Counted from the stretch's first letter, positions 46,701 through 58,675 are shown. The stretch: 64,000 nt of DNA from Spizellomyces punctatus DAOM BR117 (GCF_000182565.1 NW_015971541.1:1063039-1127038), one strand, 5' to 3'. Translations and numbers: made by a program. Notes: generated from the sequence alone by a model not told the origin.

Positions 46701-46883
46701 CTGTGGATTCGGTCGGTGTCTCGCTTGGACACTTTGAGAAGTACTTGGTAATTAACGCATTCCTGTTTAGGTATGAAAGCTTAAGTTGCCGGCAGAGGGG
46801 GCCAGCCAAAGCTAGAATCGAGCACTATACACTTACCCTTTTGGGGGCGGGATATGCTCGTAATAGGAGGTCAAAGGCTTCAT
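43712..46883 (-). CDS. Probable nuclear genome-stability protein (CANIN/SLF2-like?) with PIP-box-like N-terminus
   Basis: Multi-exon gene. The first four exons are well phased: 46837-46883, 46701-46762, 46611-46649 and 45906-46572. They encode MKPLTSYYEHIPPPKG, then NALITKYFSKCPSE, a degenerate PCNA-interacting (PIP) motif, and a disordered acidic region with a D6 run. Later exons, not all joined with certainty, give MKRKPMFSLDYLLKDKRKQ, an all-helical middle (LLRGSVMSHLVHRKPDCAVV, ALKINEGWPTLCGTVCIRLA, LARLLILRSEQCEDIPS) and a C-terminal SISDPRAAYLERTEVNAQF. The order 'FSLD-LLK-K' then helical repeats, then 'DPRAA-L-RTE' reminds me of the SMC5/6-linked CANIN domain (SLF2/Nse6 type), from memory only. 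A short stretch near 45270-45345 does not join in phase, so the model there is incomplete. The last exon shown ends at 43712. Confidence 0.5.
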
Positions 46884-47332
46884 GCTAGAAAACAAAATGG
46901 GCCAATAAGGCTTTACTACCGAAGCACGAAAGAATGGCCCTCCCACCATCTCCTTACTTTTTGCTCGCGTTTGGTCTAATCTTTTTGTTCCTCTGCATAT
47001 TGATTCACAAATCAATAGAGCGGGAATAGCACATATGGCAGCAACGGGTAATGCAATCACTCTTGGCGTGCACAGAAGAGGATCTGGGAATGGTGCTAGT
47101 TGAAGGATGATGAGATCTGTCAATTGAAAGAATGTCCGAACAGTTCAAAGTCTTTATGCACTTGAACCGGCTTGATACGTGACCTCCATGGAATAGTCCG
47201 TGCTTACATTCCCACTGCCTCACCAATAGTTCAACTTTCCACTTGGCGCGTTTGAGTTTATTTACTTGCCTTTCAAGCTTTTGTGATCTTTTGATCCCGT
47301 TTCTGAGCACTAGTGGAGGAGGTAGAGCCAAT
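46884..47332. promoter_or_regulatory. Divergent promoter region, nuclear protein / HSF
   Basis: 449 bp between divergent starts. No heat-shock element array (nGAAn repeats) stands out, and no other gene is seen. Confidence 0.4.
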
Positions 47333-49183
47333 ATGTCGAGCACAGGGCATTATGCAAAGCCGGGTACAGTACTGGAATGATCTCCTTGGTCTTTCTGCTA
47401 TTGTCTAACTCTATACCAGGTCCCCCAGCGAGTGCGTTGTCTGCAGCTCAACACGCCAGTTCCTATTTCCTTTCCAGCTCGTCTTCCTCCATTTCCGTCC
47501 CCTCTTTCGCTTTGGCGTCAGCCTCTCCCTCTCTCGTGAGTCCCCTAACATCACCAATGAATACGATGCTCTCCCCCGCCACACATCCTGGAGATTACCT
47601 GTCACCGCAAAATCCTCCTTTTAGTCCACCTTTTGCGAGCCCTTCTGAAAGTCCAATAGATGAAAGTCCTAGGACAAAAGCTAATAATGGCACAACAAGA
47701 GAAAATGTAAGCAACCTGAGCGGAAGTCAGTGCATTCTGGCTTTTCAGTTAGTTAGAAAGTGGTGTGAGTTCAGAAGGCATGTGGCTGACTGTGTACTTC
47801 CGTATTCTGACGATTCTCGGTAATATTCAAGTTCGTTCACAAGCTACACAAGTAAGATAGTGGGGTTTATCCTTAACTACGGGCGTCGACATTGATCATC
47901 TCTGCACGCAGCATGGTAATAGACAAGCAGTATCAGCACCTCATCAGTTGGAACTACTCTGGTACCTCCTTCATCGTGTGCAACGTATTGGAATTTTCTC
48001 GTGAAGTCTTGCCAAAACGTGGGTATTGACGAAATGATCGCCGCATACTTCCGAATCTCCCTATGTAACACACCCGCCCTTCTTTGAACAGACTTCAAGC
48101 ATAATAACTTCTCCAGCTTTGTGCGGCAGTTGAACATGTATGGTTTTCATAAAGTCAACAAATCACCTCGTGGGAGCCGAACGCTGGCGGAGAATCAAGT
48201 GTGGGAGTTTTCGCATCCTAAATTTCTCCGTGATCGACCACAACTTTTGGATGAGATTAAGAGGAAATCTGTAGAGTCGGAAACATTCAGGCGCGAGACA
48301 GGAGATATTCAAGCTCAGATGCAGATAATGCATCTCAATCAAGCGGACATGATGCAGCAGTTACAACGATTGCAAGAGAACTTCACGGAACTCATGCGGG
48401 AATTTGCTGAAAGTCGACGAAAGCAGGTTATCCAGCAACAGATGATGAAAAACATGATGGAGTTCATGAAACAGCAGTACATTCAACAACAGCAACAACA
48501 ACAACAACAACAGCAACAGCAACAGCAACAGCACGAGCAGCAGCGATCTCTCCCCTCGTCCCAGCACCCGCAGCACCAATCACAGCGTACGTGCCACAAT
48601 TGAAATTACAGTTGGTCATATTCTATCGAAAGGCTGACACTTTTTACTGGACTAAATAAGCAATACTTCCTCTCGAATTCGACATGGCCTTCATGGATCC
48701 ACAATTAATGGGCGGGTCAACAGCAACATGCTTCAGCTCCGGTACGGCTACTATGATTGATCGCCAATATTCCTATTCCCGCAACATGCCGCGAACGCGA
48801 CCCGCTCATCATCCTTCACCTTAGGTTCAACGATCGTTAAGCAGGAGTTTGTAAACCAGGAAGGAGGGAGCCCTAGTGGGGGAAACATGGGTGGATCTGG
48901 CGGTTCCGTTGGTGAAGGTATGCGTAATGGTGGAGTCGGGAATACCTTAGTCAATCCAAGCTACATTCAACGGACACCCTGGACCGCCGCCTTAAATACA
49001 CCTTTACCGCCAAGCCCAGCCCCAGGGACCCCGATGGATCGCGCCACAGAGAGTGATCGACGACTACCATCGGCATTGGGTGTGTTGGGTATGGACGAGG
49101 AGGACATGGACGGTCTTTTAGATATGTCGCATGATTTCGGGGACGAATTTGGAGACCCTCTAGAAGGTCTCAGATCAACGTAG
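47333..49183 (+). CDS. HSF-type DNA-binding transcription factor
   Basis: Exons 47333-47363, 47420-47706, 47832-47851, 47912-48018, 48092-48586, 48661-48741 and 48825-49183 give 459 residues. After a Ser/Pro/Ala-rich N-terminus (about residues 1-106) comes the winged-helix domain: [58 protein letters not shown] and [20 protein letters not shown]. The recognition helix ([12 protein letters not shown]) is canonical. A long amphipathic coiled coil follows (about residues 210-275, rich in Gln/Met), then a Gln run encoded by CAA/CAG. The C-terminus is Gly/Pro-rich with an acidic end ([16 protein letters not shown]) resembling an activation domain. No response-regulator domain, so it is HSF-like rather than Skn7-like. 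Confidence 0.92.
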
Positions 49184-49277
49184 ATTTTGTACCATAACTC
49201 GCTGCTCACATGAATGTGGTGCTGATATGCGAAGAGGCTTGTATGCTTCTTTGGGTTGTATATGATAATGTTATTAT

Positions 49278-52200
49278 TTACAATTTTAACTTCGCGATGT
49301 CATCTGCGCTAAACTCGACCCTGAGTAGATAAACCGCGTTTGGTCAACTGATCAGTGTCATGAAAATTTTGGTAACCTTACCTTAATGCCAACACCTTCC
49401 GCACGTCTTTGAGTGTCAATCGCCAGGTTATTGGACCTGATTTTCCCCACATGTCATAAATTTCCATGAGGTTGTCCAGGTTCAACAATGTGGAGATTTG
49501 ATTTAGCCGCGTGAACCTATCTCTCGTTGGCCACTGGGTTACCGAGGACAGGTACGAACTAACTGCTCGGAGATCCTTATCGAACAGCAACGCCCCAAAC
49601 TATCGAGACGGAATAACAAATGTTATGTTGTTTATCTCACTTAATGCTTCTAATCCTTCATACCTGGTTGAACTTGAGGTTTTCATACAGGTACCTTTCC
49701 CAATCTTTCGCTACGTAATCGATCAGAAATATCATGGTTTGATTATAGTTCCACTCGGAATATGATTTCTAGGAAGGGATGAATGAATATGTTGGGTAAG
49801 CTAGTCCCGCTGAGACGCTCCGTTTTCAATGAACCTACCTGGTAAGGTCGAATGATCTTCCCCAAGCCAGCAACGAAACGCTTTACAAAGTACTCATCCG
49901 CCTCTTGCGCGGCGTACTCATCGTCAGTTAAAACGTACTTAATGTCAGCGTATGCTTGATGCAGAGCTGATCGTAGCCGAGGTTTTATCTGTTGCTTGAA
50001 CAAGTTGTCTATCCATGTCTAATGTGGAGTGGGATTGTCAGGTAATAATATTGGGATGATTTGGACTATAAATTTTACATACCTTGAGTATATTTCGGAA
50101 ACTGCCAGCGTATTCAGACAGCACTGCCAGACATGATCGGATTTTCTCCAAGGACAAATCATCGTTTGACCCGAACAGGTGCTCCACTTCCACATCCAGC
50201 TCCTCCGCCAGCTTCATAACATAATCGCAACTGATGTCTATATTGTTCAAGTAGATCTGCGAAACGGTAGTTTTGAATGCTTTTTCTTCTCACAAATTAA
50301 TCATCCGTAACAAACTTACCATAAACCCAGGTCTGTCTTTTCCTTCTTTGGTCTCAGTGGAAGTAAACGCTGATCCCGAGCGCTTTTGGAAAACATTTAT
50401 GTAATCGAGCTCAAGAATCTTGCCAATGCCGTTGATAATCGCGCATATACAATTCGAGTCTGATGTTGACAAAGCTCGCCGTGTACATGTCTTTAGAATA
50501 AAGAAGACGTCTTCAACGCAACTTGATGTGAGGTCGTTTTTGTCATATGTATCAATGGAAAGTGCCTATAATGAATATAGCGGTTTAAATCAGCAGTGTA
50601 AGCAGATGACATGGGATGACCAACAGTACCTTTTCGATGCTGCGACGAATGAAGTATTCTTCCAATGACACATAGTTGTCCATAAGCCTTTGGGTCAACT
50701 CATCCAGCTTGCTGACCTTTACGAGACCATCTCCTTCGCCATCAAGGTTTGTGGCCCAGTCGGAATGTTTTAGTGGTGTTTCATGAAGTTTCGTAATCTC
50801 AGCCTTGTTTACGATCTTTCAGCAATGGCCCTGCAACACATTTAAACAAACTGTCAGCTACTTTACCTCGGCCCGAACGTGCAGGAATCTATTGAATATC
50901 CGCGTCTTCTGAGATATGAGGGCAATTTCACTCAGAATACCATCAACCTCTCTCGGCTCTAGAAAGCTCTCGGTGGGCGGCTGCTTTAGCTTCTTGCGAG
51001 CGCTTTCTTCATAGCGTGCCACCTCCCCTAACTGATATGTTTCGTTCACCATTAGATGCCACGTGTTTTCTCATTCACATAGTTCTACCTTGCGCTGCAG
51101 CTGTCGCTTCTCAGTGAACGAATTCAGGATGATAGAACTTTGGATGTCCGCCTCACGTTGCAGGCGTTGTATGACTCTCAGCATAGTGCCCGGTCCATAA
51201 GTTGAATCCACCATCGCTTCCTGTCGATCAACCACCATTGCAATGGTCTCAAATAATCGGGTAAGCAAACCGGCGTAGAACTGCGCTGCCGAGTGGGGTT
51301 ACTTATAAGGTCAAAGGCACTCATCCGATACTTTACTTACGGCGGTCAGCGGATTCTCTCATGTTGTCTTGGCATTGCCGCGATATGCTCCCGCAAATAT
51401 AGGCGGAAAACTTATCGAGGCCTACCTCATGGTGTCCAACTAGCGGGAAGATCTTAAAGTATCGTAGTATATTTTCCTCATTGCCCGCTTGCACGGCGTT
51501 GTCAAACTCATCCATGGCCTTATCTTTCAGGGATTGCTGAGCGTTTTTGAGTACTTCCAAAGGTGTTCTTCCTGGCTGGATAGCGTCATCGAAACTCGTT
51601 GTTCCAGAAAAATACAGATTATCTGCTGCATCTCCAGAGAAGATCTTCTCCACCACCGTTGGATCGTAGCTCAAGTATCGGCAAATGTAGTGCCCAGCCA
51701 GCTCGTAATCGCCCGTGTTCAGCGCCTCCTCCACTCCACCAGCACATTTCTGTAAGAGCCAGAACAGAAACGCGTTATTTTCAGTCGTGTTGACAGCAGG
51801 CATTGTCCAGATAATCACCTTTAGCTCTTGGATATCCTCCACAAGCCCCATGGTGTCTTTCACGCGAGACTATATGCAGGGTATCAGAATACGCTAGAGC
51901 TATAATCCAAATAGAACCCACACCAACCTGCTCAAGGTCTAGCTGTCGAACTTTGCCTGAAATGCGTTCCGCTAGTGTAGAGGTCTCGGATAGTACGGTC
52001 AGAAGGGAAGTTGCGTCGTTTCGAAGTGAACCTATCTCTGATCTGTACTCAGTGTAGGCGCGGCCGCACATGAGGAACGGTTCGACAACCGTGGGAGAGT
52101 AATTACCGCATGGAGTCCAATGCTTTCAAGTGGTTTTCGAGATCTGCGCGTCCTTTCATAAGGTTATCCAAGGTGAGATCCACTTCGGTCTCCTCCTCCA

Positions 52201-52357
52201 ACAAAAACCGTAATTGCATTTGAATGTCATTGATATCGACAAGCTGTTGCAATTGTTCCAATTGCATCACTACAGGAAGGTCTTTAGATTTCTTCGGAGT
52301 CGCCACATGTGTGAGAGCAGGTACAGGTTGACGCGGAAAGTCATTTGCATCGGCCAT
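49278..52357 (-). CDS. COG4: Conserved oligomeric Golgi complex subunit 4 (COG4)
   Basis: Tethering subunit for retrograde intra-Golgi transport. Exons (transcript order): 52107-52357, 51928-52042, 51819-51869, 51341-51749, 51089-51285, 50867-51031, 50630-50815, 50320-50565, 50083-50256, 49839-50018, 49664-49768, 49382-49599 and 49278-49320, giving 779 residues (human 785). All phases fit. Landmarks: [133 protein letters not shown] and the C-terminal D/E-domain ending [13 protein letters not shown]. An in-frame ATG 21 bp upstream (52378) is an alternative start. The N-terminal helices are coiled-coil-like. Confidence 0.95.
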
Positions 52358-52471
52358 CGCTGGAGGAGTGAGCGTCAAGGACAGGCCGCGATGGAAGGGT
52401 TGGTGCGATGACTCAGACGAAATGTGGTTATAGCCAATAATTGAATATTCAATAACATCTATTACATCCCA

Positions 52472-53951
52472 TTATCCATAAAAATATTCAAGCTGCTTTT
52501 TCCCTTTTATCAGTCGGTGTATCTTTAAAATAAATAGTATCGTAACCATATACGGGCTCCACCAATCGAGTATTGTCCGTATTCTAGACAGAAGAGAGGC
52601 CCGAGGTTTCGGTGCAGAGCGTCGGATCATTGTGCCGGAGGTCGCCGCTGCCGCGCTGGGAGACGGAAGGTTCGTAACAGATCCAACCGCAGCATCTCCA
52701 TCTCCTTCATCTTCACTGGACTTTTTGTCCTTTCTCTGTGCGACAACGTCCGCCGTGCCTTCCGCCCGAGCCAAAACAGTCGAAACCGTTTTTTGTTCCA
52801 AGACTTTGAGAATAGTATCCAATTTTTTAAAACTATTGGGCACGCTCTTTGTCGCAATGAAGCCAATAACGCTTTTCGGTATCCTATTGAAAGTCATCTG
52901 TGTTCAAACACACCACATATTGCGTGAGAGCTTCATAAGTCATATGGGTGCTCACCATCCCTTTAAGTCGCCGTCCGCGACCTGAACAACCCGACACATT
53001 CCAGGCTGATTATCGAGGGTGGGTCCAACGACTTGTCCGGATATCTTGGCTTCCATCCGCACAATGTTCTCTCCGTCTCGCGGAGGACAGTCGGGGTGCT
53101 CCACTGATTGGGCCACGTTCAGGTAGCGACCATCTGGAAGGCGTTCAACATGCGCCAAGACAAGGGTGTCACGAGGGGAAGCTGGCCAAACGCCCTTTGT
53201 TCTCATGAATTGTATCTGTATGTGGATGACAGGATACACTTAGAGGTCAATAGAGTTGTAAATGCACAGAGATACACACCTTCGTAGCATTATCAATCAC
53301 TTCGATAATTCCTGATTCTTCGCATAAATCGTCCCATTCTCCGCGGCGAGTGATGTCCGACAGCAGATCAAATGCCGTCTCCATGGTACAGTTCAGCTCT
53401 GCAATGACCTTCACACAGAAATCTGTATTCTGGAGCTTGTACACCTCGATCGATGGATTGGCAAGGGAGGCAACAAGAACCCAAGGGTTATCATGCGATA
53501 AATTAGTGGAATCCGCCATTTCAAGAAATTGGGCTTTCATCTTTTGGATTTGATTGGCGTAACGCCCGCCATCGTTATTGGTGCGTTCAGACATGATAAC
53601 CTTTCTAAGTGTCTTCAGATAAATAGTAGCAGAAAACTTTGGGCGACGGCGCCAATGTACGTTTGCGGTCTACAATTGAGTACGCTTCATCCGTAAATGT
53701 CCAAAAAAAACTGGCCATCCCAGACTATAGGATACTACCTTGAACTCTGCAGAGTTATGCCTTGCAGCGTAAACAAACTTGTGGAACAAGCGCAGGTGGC
53801 GGGCAAGAGCAAGGACCAGGCGAACTCCCAGAAACAATCCCAGAAATAAATAGAGGATTGGGTACCAATATGGTACTACTACAAGCAGAAGAGCGTAGCA
53901 GCTTAAAAGAGAGAACAAATGCTTCCAACGTCCCAGGTAGTCGTCAACCAT
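52472..53951 (-). CDS. START-domain lipid-transfer protein with membrane anchors at both ends
   Basis: Exons 53746-53951, 53280-53604, 52956-53215 and 52472-52883 join in phase to give 400 residues. The N-terminus has two hydrophobic segments (HLFSLLSCYALLLVVVPYWY; PILYLFLGLFLGVRLVLALA). The START domain follows: CVKVIAELNCTMETAFDLLS, RRGEWDDLCEESGIIEVIDN, IQFMRTKGVWPASPRDTLVL, VAQSVEHPDCPPRDGENIVR and DLKGWIPKSVIGFIATKSVP. A disordered acidic linker leads to a C-terminal hydrophobic segment (YMVTILFILKIH) and a basic tail. The first junction (donor GTTCAA) is the weakest call. If it is wrong, the START part begins at MSERTNNDGG (53595) and 53670-53951 is a separate small membrane protein. 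Confidence 0.8.
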
Positions 53952-54240
53952 AAACCGATGGACCTATCAGGAGGCAGAACGGAGCCACAACCATCAGAAT
54001 TTATCTCAAACAACCAAGTCAGAGCTTACACCCATAGACTGCATTTAAACTCGGTCTTTCATCTTACCTATAATCCTTTGGAAAGATGCAACCAAAAATG
54101 CAAAAGCGGTCATCAAATCTGGTCATCAATCAGTTACGAGATCCATTATCCATAGTCACATGGGGTGAGTCATTCAGGCCATGGGCCACAATCCTGCCTA
54201 CGCTCTTCGTCACCTTGAGATCTATCCGCGAAACTAGTAA

Positions 54241-54916
54241 ATGAAGGGAGAAGCTTCAGAGAACGACTTTGCGAATAAAGTGACGTTGCCAGATCAAGAG
54301 GTTTCTAAAGACGCTGGTGTGAAAATGGAAGAAGATGCTGATGAGTCGCACCGTTCGGAAGATACCGCCAAGGAGATGGACCATAACAACGACACAAGTG
54401 AGAAAGAAGGAGGTGGGGAAGACGTGGAAGCGGTAGACGATGAAGACACGGAGCTACCAGAGGAAGAGGAGGAGGCAGAATCACCACGAAAGAGGACCAA
54501 ACAAGATAGAGAGACGGCGCGAAAAGATAGAAGTTTGGCGGAGCTTCTGTTGATGCTTGACGAATATCGACCTGTGGTAGGGCTCAATGGGTCTGTTCCG
54601 ATACATTGTGTGTTAACTTACATTCTACTTTGGTTTCCAGACACCCGATGCTGTTACGGATTATTATCTAGCACGATCAGGATTCGAATGTGACGACATC
54701 CGAGTAAAGCGTCTTCTAGCCCTTGCCGCTCAAAAGTTTGTGTCAGACATTGCGGTAGATGCGCTTCAGTACTGTAAAATACGTGGACAAGGACCCCAGA
54801 CAAAGGATCGCAGAAACATGACGAAGGATAAGCGAACGGTTTTAACCATGGACGACTTATCTGCTGCGCTCGCAGATCATGGCGTCAATATGAAGAAGCC
54901 AGAGTATTTTCTATGA
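54241..54916 (+). CDS. TAF10: Transcription initiation factor TFIID subunit 10 (TAF10)
   Basis: Histone-fold subunit shared by TFIID and SAGA; nuclear. Exons 54241-54573 and 54641-54916 give 202 residues. The first 95 residues are acidic and disordered (EDTELPEEEEEAESPRKRTK). The histone fold is LAELLLMLDEYRP/TPDAVT, DYYLARSGFECDDIRVKRLL, ALAAQKFVSDIAVDALQYCK, and the final TMDDLSAALADHGVNMKKPE then YFL, all as in TAF10. The intron (GTGGTA...CCAG) splits 'EYRP|TPDAV' exactly at the family position. With ENY2 (61.5 kb), this is the second SAGA-linked subunit in the window. Confidence 0.96.
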
Positions 54917-55058
54917 TCTCTACCTGTATATAGCTTGTAAATAAGGAACCAATTCGTAAACCGCCATAGACAACACCGACAATGACGCAAAATACCAACC
55001 ACTATCTTCGTATTAACAGAAACAAGTAGAGCGTTATATATTACATTGGACTGTCGCG

Positions 55059-56460
55059 TTATAATTCCAGTTGGAATACATAGTTGTAAATTCCTGAAAG
55101 GTCCATCCCACCGAATATAAGGACCCCGTCCTTGGATTCTGTAGCTTCCGTGCCTTGGTCCTGGTGACGAGGGCGTGCATGTATCATACAGGCATCATGG
55201 TCGATAACAGCGCAAGGTGGCCCTGGTGGTAATGCGGCAACTGAGAGCTTTGACCACACCATGGTCTCTGAAAAGTGGATAACAATGTTAACTCGGATCT
55301 ATAGGTTCAAATAATGGAGAAAGTTGTACCTGTATTAAAGACATAGACGTCGTCAAACACCTTTGGCTGCGGTTGCTTCACGAAGCCTCCAAATATGTAC
55401 AGTTGTGTGCCGACCGCTGTAGCCGTATGTCCTGCTCGAGCTGTCGGTCGATCGCCGGATGTGTCTGGTAAGCTCCATGTATTGTTCACTATCATTGAGA
55501 CATTGGTTTAGTACTTGGACGGGCAGAGAATCCTAACTGATTTCATTTACCTGTATCAAAAATCCACAGTTCATCAAATGTCTGATCACCGTCCATGCCC
55601 CCAAACATGTAAATAGTCGTGCCGACAGCAATGAGAGAATGTCCAAGCCGTGGCAATGGGGATGGCTGTTCGCGCCCCGTAGTGACTTGAATCCATAGCA
55701 ATGAATCTGCGGTGGAATGCATAAACCTTTGTATCATGTGTCAACCACTGTCACAAACATTTCAAATACTTACTGACGTCTAAGCAATAAACCTTGACAT
55801 CTGGTACTGCCGTGTCAATGGTAAGCCCTCCGCCGAATATGTACAACCGATCCGCTTTTCCACTATTGGAGTCCAACACAATGTGACCACTTGAATGCAA
55901 TGTACGAGCTTGCGGCATATTTCCCCGCGTCTTCAGAGCGCTCCACCGATACGTCTCTATCGCGACAAGTTCAGCTGATGAATCGTTTTGTAGGCACATA
56001 CCGTGCACCTACCCAGGTCCAACGCCCACACATCACCCCGCAGGCCTTCCTCTCCCGCACCATACATGACCATAAGCTGGGGTACCCCACCGTTTCTACG
56101 GACGATAGCAGCCACATGTTCATATCTCGCTGGCGCTGACTGAAAATTCGTTCTATTCTGCTTTACACCGACGCGCCAGGTCAAGGTTGCTAGAGTCCAG
56201 AAAAGCGACAAGCAATGAGAGGAAAGATACTTGCTCCGCCAAACGCATTGCAACCACATAGAGCTGGATGTGCCAATATTCTTACCTAGATCAAGGACAT
56301 GAACATCGTTTGAAAATCCTGTCTCATGGCTTGCTCCACCAAAGACTATACATTCGTTGGTGGCCTCATTGAATGATACCGTGTGACCGGCGCGGGGAGA
56401 AGGCAGGCCGTCGGTGACCAGAGGTCGCCATACCGGTTGGAACGACATACCCGCCGCCAT
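55059..56460 (-). CDS. Kelch-repeat beta-propeller protein
   Basis: Exons 56286-56460, 56013-56189, 55774-55974, 55551-55706, 55330-55488 and 55059-55267, all in phase 1, give 358 residues. Six kelch blades are visible, one per exon: SPRAGHTVSFNEATNECIVF, SARYEHV-type APARYEHVAAIVRRNGGV, PQARTLHSSGHIVLDSNSGK, PLPRLGHSLIAVGTTIYMFG, PTARAGHTATAVGTQLYIFG and VLIFGGMDLSGIYNY. The one-exon-per-blade pattern with identical phases suggests growth by exon duplication. It resembles RABEPK-like or other free kelch proteins with no extra domain; the partner is unknown. Confidence 0.88.
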
Positions 56461-56823
56461 GTCCTAGATTCTAGTCGAGTAAGAAGAGCGTAACTTTCGC
56501 AGAGTCTTCGAGGCCCACGAAAGACAAGAGGGTGGTTAGTCTTTTATGGGCCAGGCGTGAGAAGAGAGCGTGGGATGAGACGGCGGGCGAGCATGGCAGG
56601 GCGCTGCAAAGGAGGGCTTGGGGACGCGAAATGACCATCGAGGCTTAGTTACGTGCTGCACAGCCTAATAAAATTCAGACTGACATGACCTGCCTGGCGC
56701 TTCCAAGCCGATAAAAGTAAGATTTCATGTTTTGAGAAAGGAAGAACTACAGTACATTAATGAAATTATATTAGATTCAACGTCTTCTACACTGGTACTA
56801 TGCTTTCTCGGGCCAGTGTTTAT
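56461..56823. other. Intergenic between two - strand genes
   Basis: 363 bp: kelch promoter and cofactor C 3' flank. GC-rich purine tract near 56520-56620; no gene recognised. Confidence 0.4.
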
Positions 56824-58116
56824 CTAGGTGAAAGAAGTGGGAAGAACATTTCCCAATATCGCCCTGGTGTCACCCAACGCATCTTCGCTACCGATATATC
56901 CATTTCCATCTTCCTTGGGTATTAGTGCACAAGTTCTCCAATCAATTCGACGCTCATTTTCGGCTAATACACCCCAATGGGGACTTGGGGTCCGCTTTAA
57001 CCATTTGAAATCTTCGACTTTGTCAAAGCGGTTAACCTCTGGGGTATACTCCAAATCAGCCATTTCGAAAAGGCGAGACATTGATGACGTGGTAAGTAAT
57101 GAGGATAGGTCTTCGGCAGGGTATGGTGCAAATCGGATTTTGTCACAATCTTCAATGATTGGGTGAGACGGTATGTGAAGGAATACATCTGCATGCATCG
57201 TGTGATGCATGCGAAACTGTAAAACGGGGAGGACACGTAAGCGACATTAGTCTGGTAATCAGCGACAGCAACATTCTAGAATTTCTCACCTGTCGGCACG
57301 CCAGTACGAATACGCAGTTTTCACAGTTTTCAAGCAGCACTGACCCGGCGATTGGACCAGCAATAACCAGGCAGTTGCGCAATTTCTTTGCATGCAGGGC
57401 AGCAACAGGCGTTGTAAGCATCGAGATCACGCATCGATCTAAATTCAGTAGGTAGTAATCTTTTGATGCTGTAGCAAGCCCCTCCGCATCTGCAGCGCCG
57501 GGCAGATTGACGTAACGGTCGACATAGTCCGCTATTGTGCGTGAGTGAGTAGGATCGGCTGAATCAAAGGGCTAGTCAATATATCAACCATATAAATGTA
57601 CGAGCCCCATGAATGTCCTTCTGTACCTGGCGGTAGTGCACTGTGCTTTCGTCCTTCCTGTGGTGACTTCGGTATTGCAGTTAATTCAGCTTCCCCAAAA
57701 ATGTCCCCCTTTCCACCAGTAGCGGTAGCATCCTGGACCGCCGTTTCCAGCGTAGCGGTGCTTCGTTTCGTGGTCACTTCCTCCTTCGCTGCTTTGCTTT
57801 TCCGTGATGCGAAGGAGAATTTCGCTCGCGGCGGATTAGAGCTCGATAGACACTCTTGCAGATCTTTTAATAACTGCGTTGGTTCAGCAACATGTTCAAT
57901 TCTCCGCAAATCGCTCAGAGTCAACTACCGCAGAGCACTGCCTTTGATCATAAGCTGGAAGATATACAGCGGCTTCCGTAAGCTTTTTGCCAAGCTCACT
58001 TGTCTTGACCAACAGAGCATGCCGATCGCAAGAAGTGTCTCGCAAGGACGCCTGGACACCTGGTCAAAACATGAGCTGAATGGTCGACCGCCATCCTTTG
58101 GGCCTTGACCTCGCAC
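56824..58116 (-). CDS. TBCC: Tubulin-specific chaperone C (TBCC), possible frameshift, 5' end unresolved
   Basis: Cofactor C completes release of native alpha/beta-tubulin and is a GAP for tubulin and ARL2. Firm exons: 56824-57216, 57290-57489 and 57627 to about 57924. They encode a KFSFASRKSK motif, the C-CAP/TBCC beta-helix (YLLNLDRCVISMLTTPVAAL, NCLVIAGPIAGSVLLENCEN, CVFVLACRQFRMHHT, HIPSHPIIEDCDKIRFAPYP) and the end VEDFKWLKRTPSPHWGVLAE. The arginine finger expected in GAP-active TBCC (QxRxH, here QFRMH) is present. Upstream, KKLTEAAVYLPAYDQRQCSA is clearly the N-terminal domain but lies one base out of frame with LSDLRRIEHVAEPTQ at about 57915-57935, with no room for an intron. The initiator ATG could not be placed. 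Confidence 0.85.
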
Positions 58117-58253
58117 CTTCGCATTCGGACTTGAACTCTGAGCAGAATATTGCAGAAGCGTGCTTTACGTCCGGATGAGTGGTCATATCTCAGGTGAAGC
58201 GATACACATGCATCTTGCGATGTGGATTACAGTAGCACGAACGAAGGTTTCAC

Positions 58254-58675
58254 GTGCTCACACGTGATACCTTCTATCAGGTTGACGGCCGAGTTTGCTG
58301 CAATGCAATGGCCAACATGAAGCCACTGGAACCAACCAAACGAGCTGCCATCGTTGCATTGCACAAAGCTGGACATACTAGGGAAGAAATCGCACGTCAA
58401 GAAAAGATCAGCTATTCCACAATCAAAAGAACGCTGAGGAAATACCGAGAGACTGGGTCATATGACACCAAGAAAGCCCCCAGTCGGCCACCAAAGGCGC
58501 AAGGTAGTGCATCTATTCTACAAACCTTATTCTATAGTGAAAACAGTGGAATTTTACCTCTAGGACAGCTCGTATCCCAGTTTCATTAGAAAACTGTCAG
58601 CGCTGTTCACAAGCGCACGTTGTGGACCTGGCTCACCAAGCATCTTGGAATCAAGAGGCGATGCGCAGGATGTGA
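58254..58675 (+). mobile_element. Tc1/mariner-type transposase remnant (HTH N-terminus only)
   Basis: A frame at 58254-58589 contains MKPLEPTKRAAIVALHKAGH, TREEIARQEKISYSTIKRTL and RKYRETGSYDTKK, the paired helix-turn-helix of Tc1-like transposases (family knowledge). It is followed in another frame at about 58590-58672 by TVSAVHKRTLWTWLTKHLGI then KRRC, the expected second HTH. A stop and a frameshift separate them, and no DDE catalytic domain follows, so the element is dead. Terminal inverted repeats were not found by eye. Confidence 0.75.

Noticed and set aside
48361-48579. Leu-rich - strand ORF
   Set aside because: Antisense of the CAA/CAG Gln run of the HSF gene.
54294-54587. Ser-rich - strand ORF
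   Set aside because: Antisense of the acidic N-terminus of TAF10.
58254-58675. Functional transposon
   Set aside because: Only the helix-turn-helix region survives, in two frames, with no catalytic DDE domain and no terminal repeats seen.
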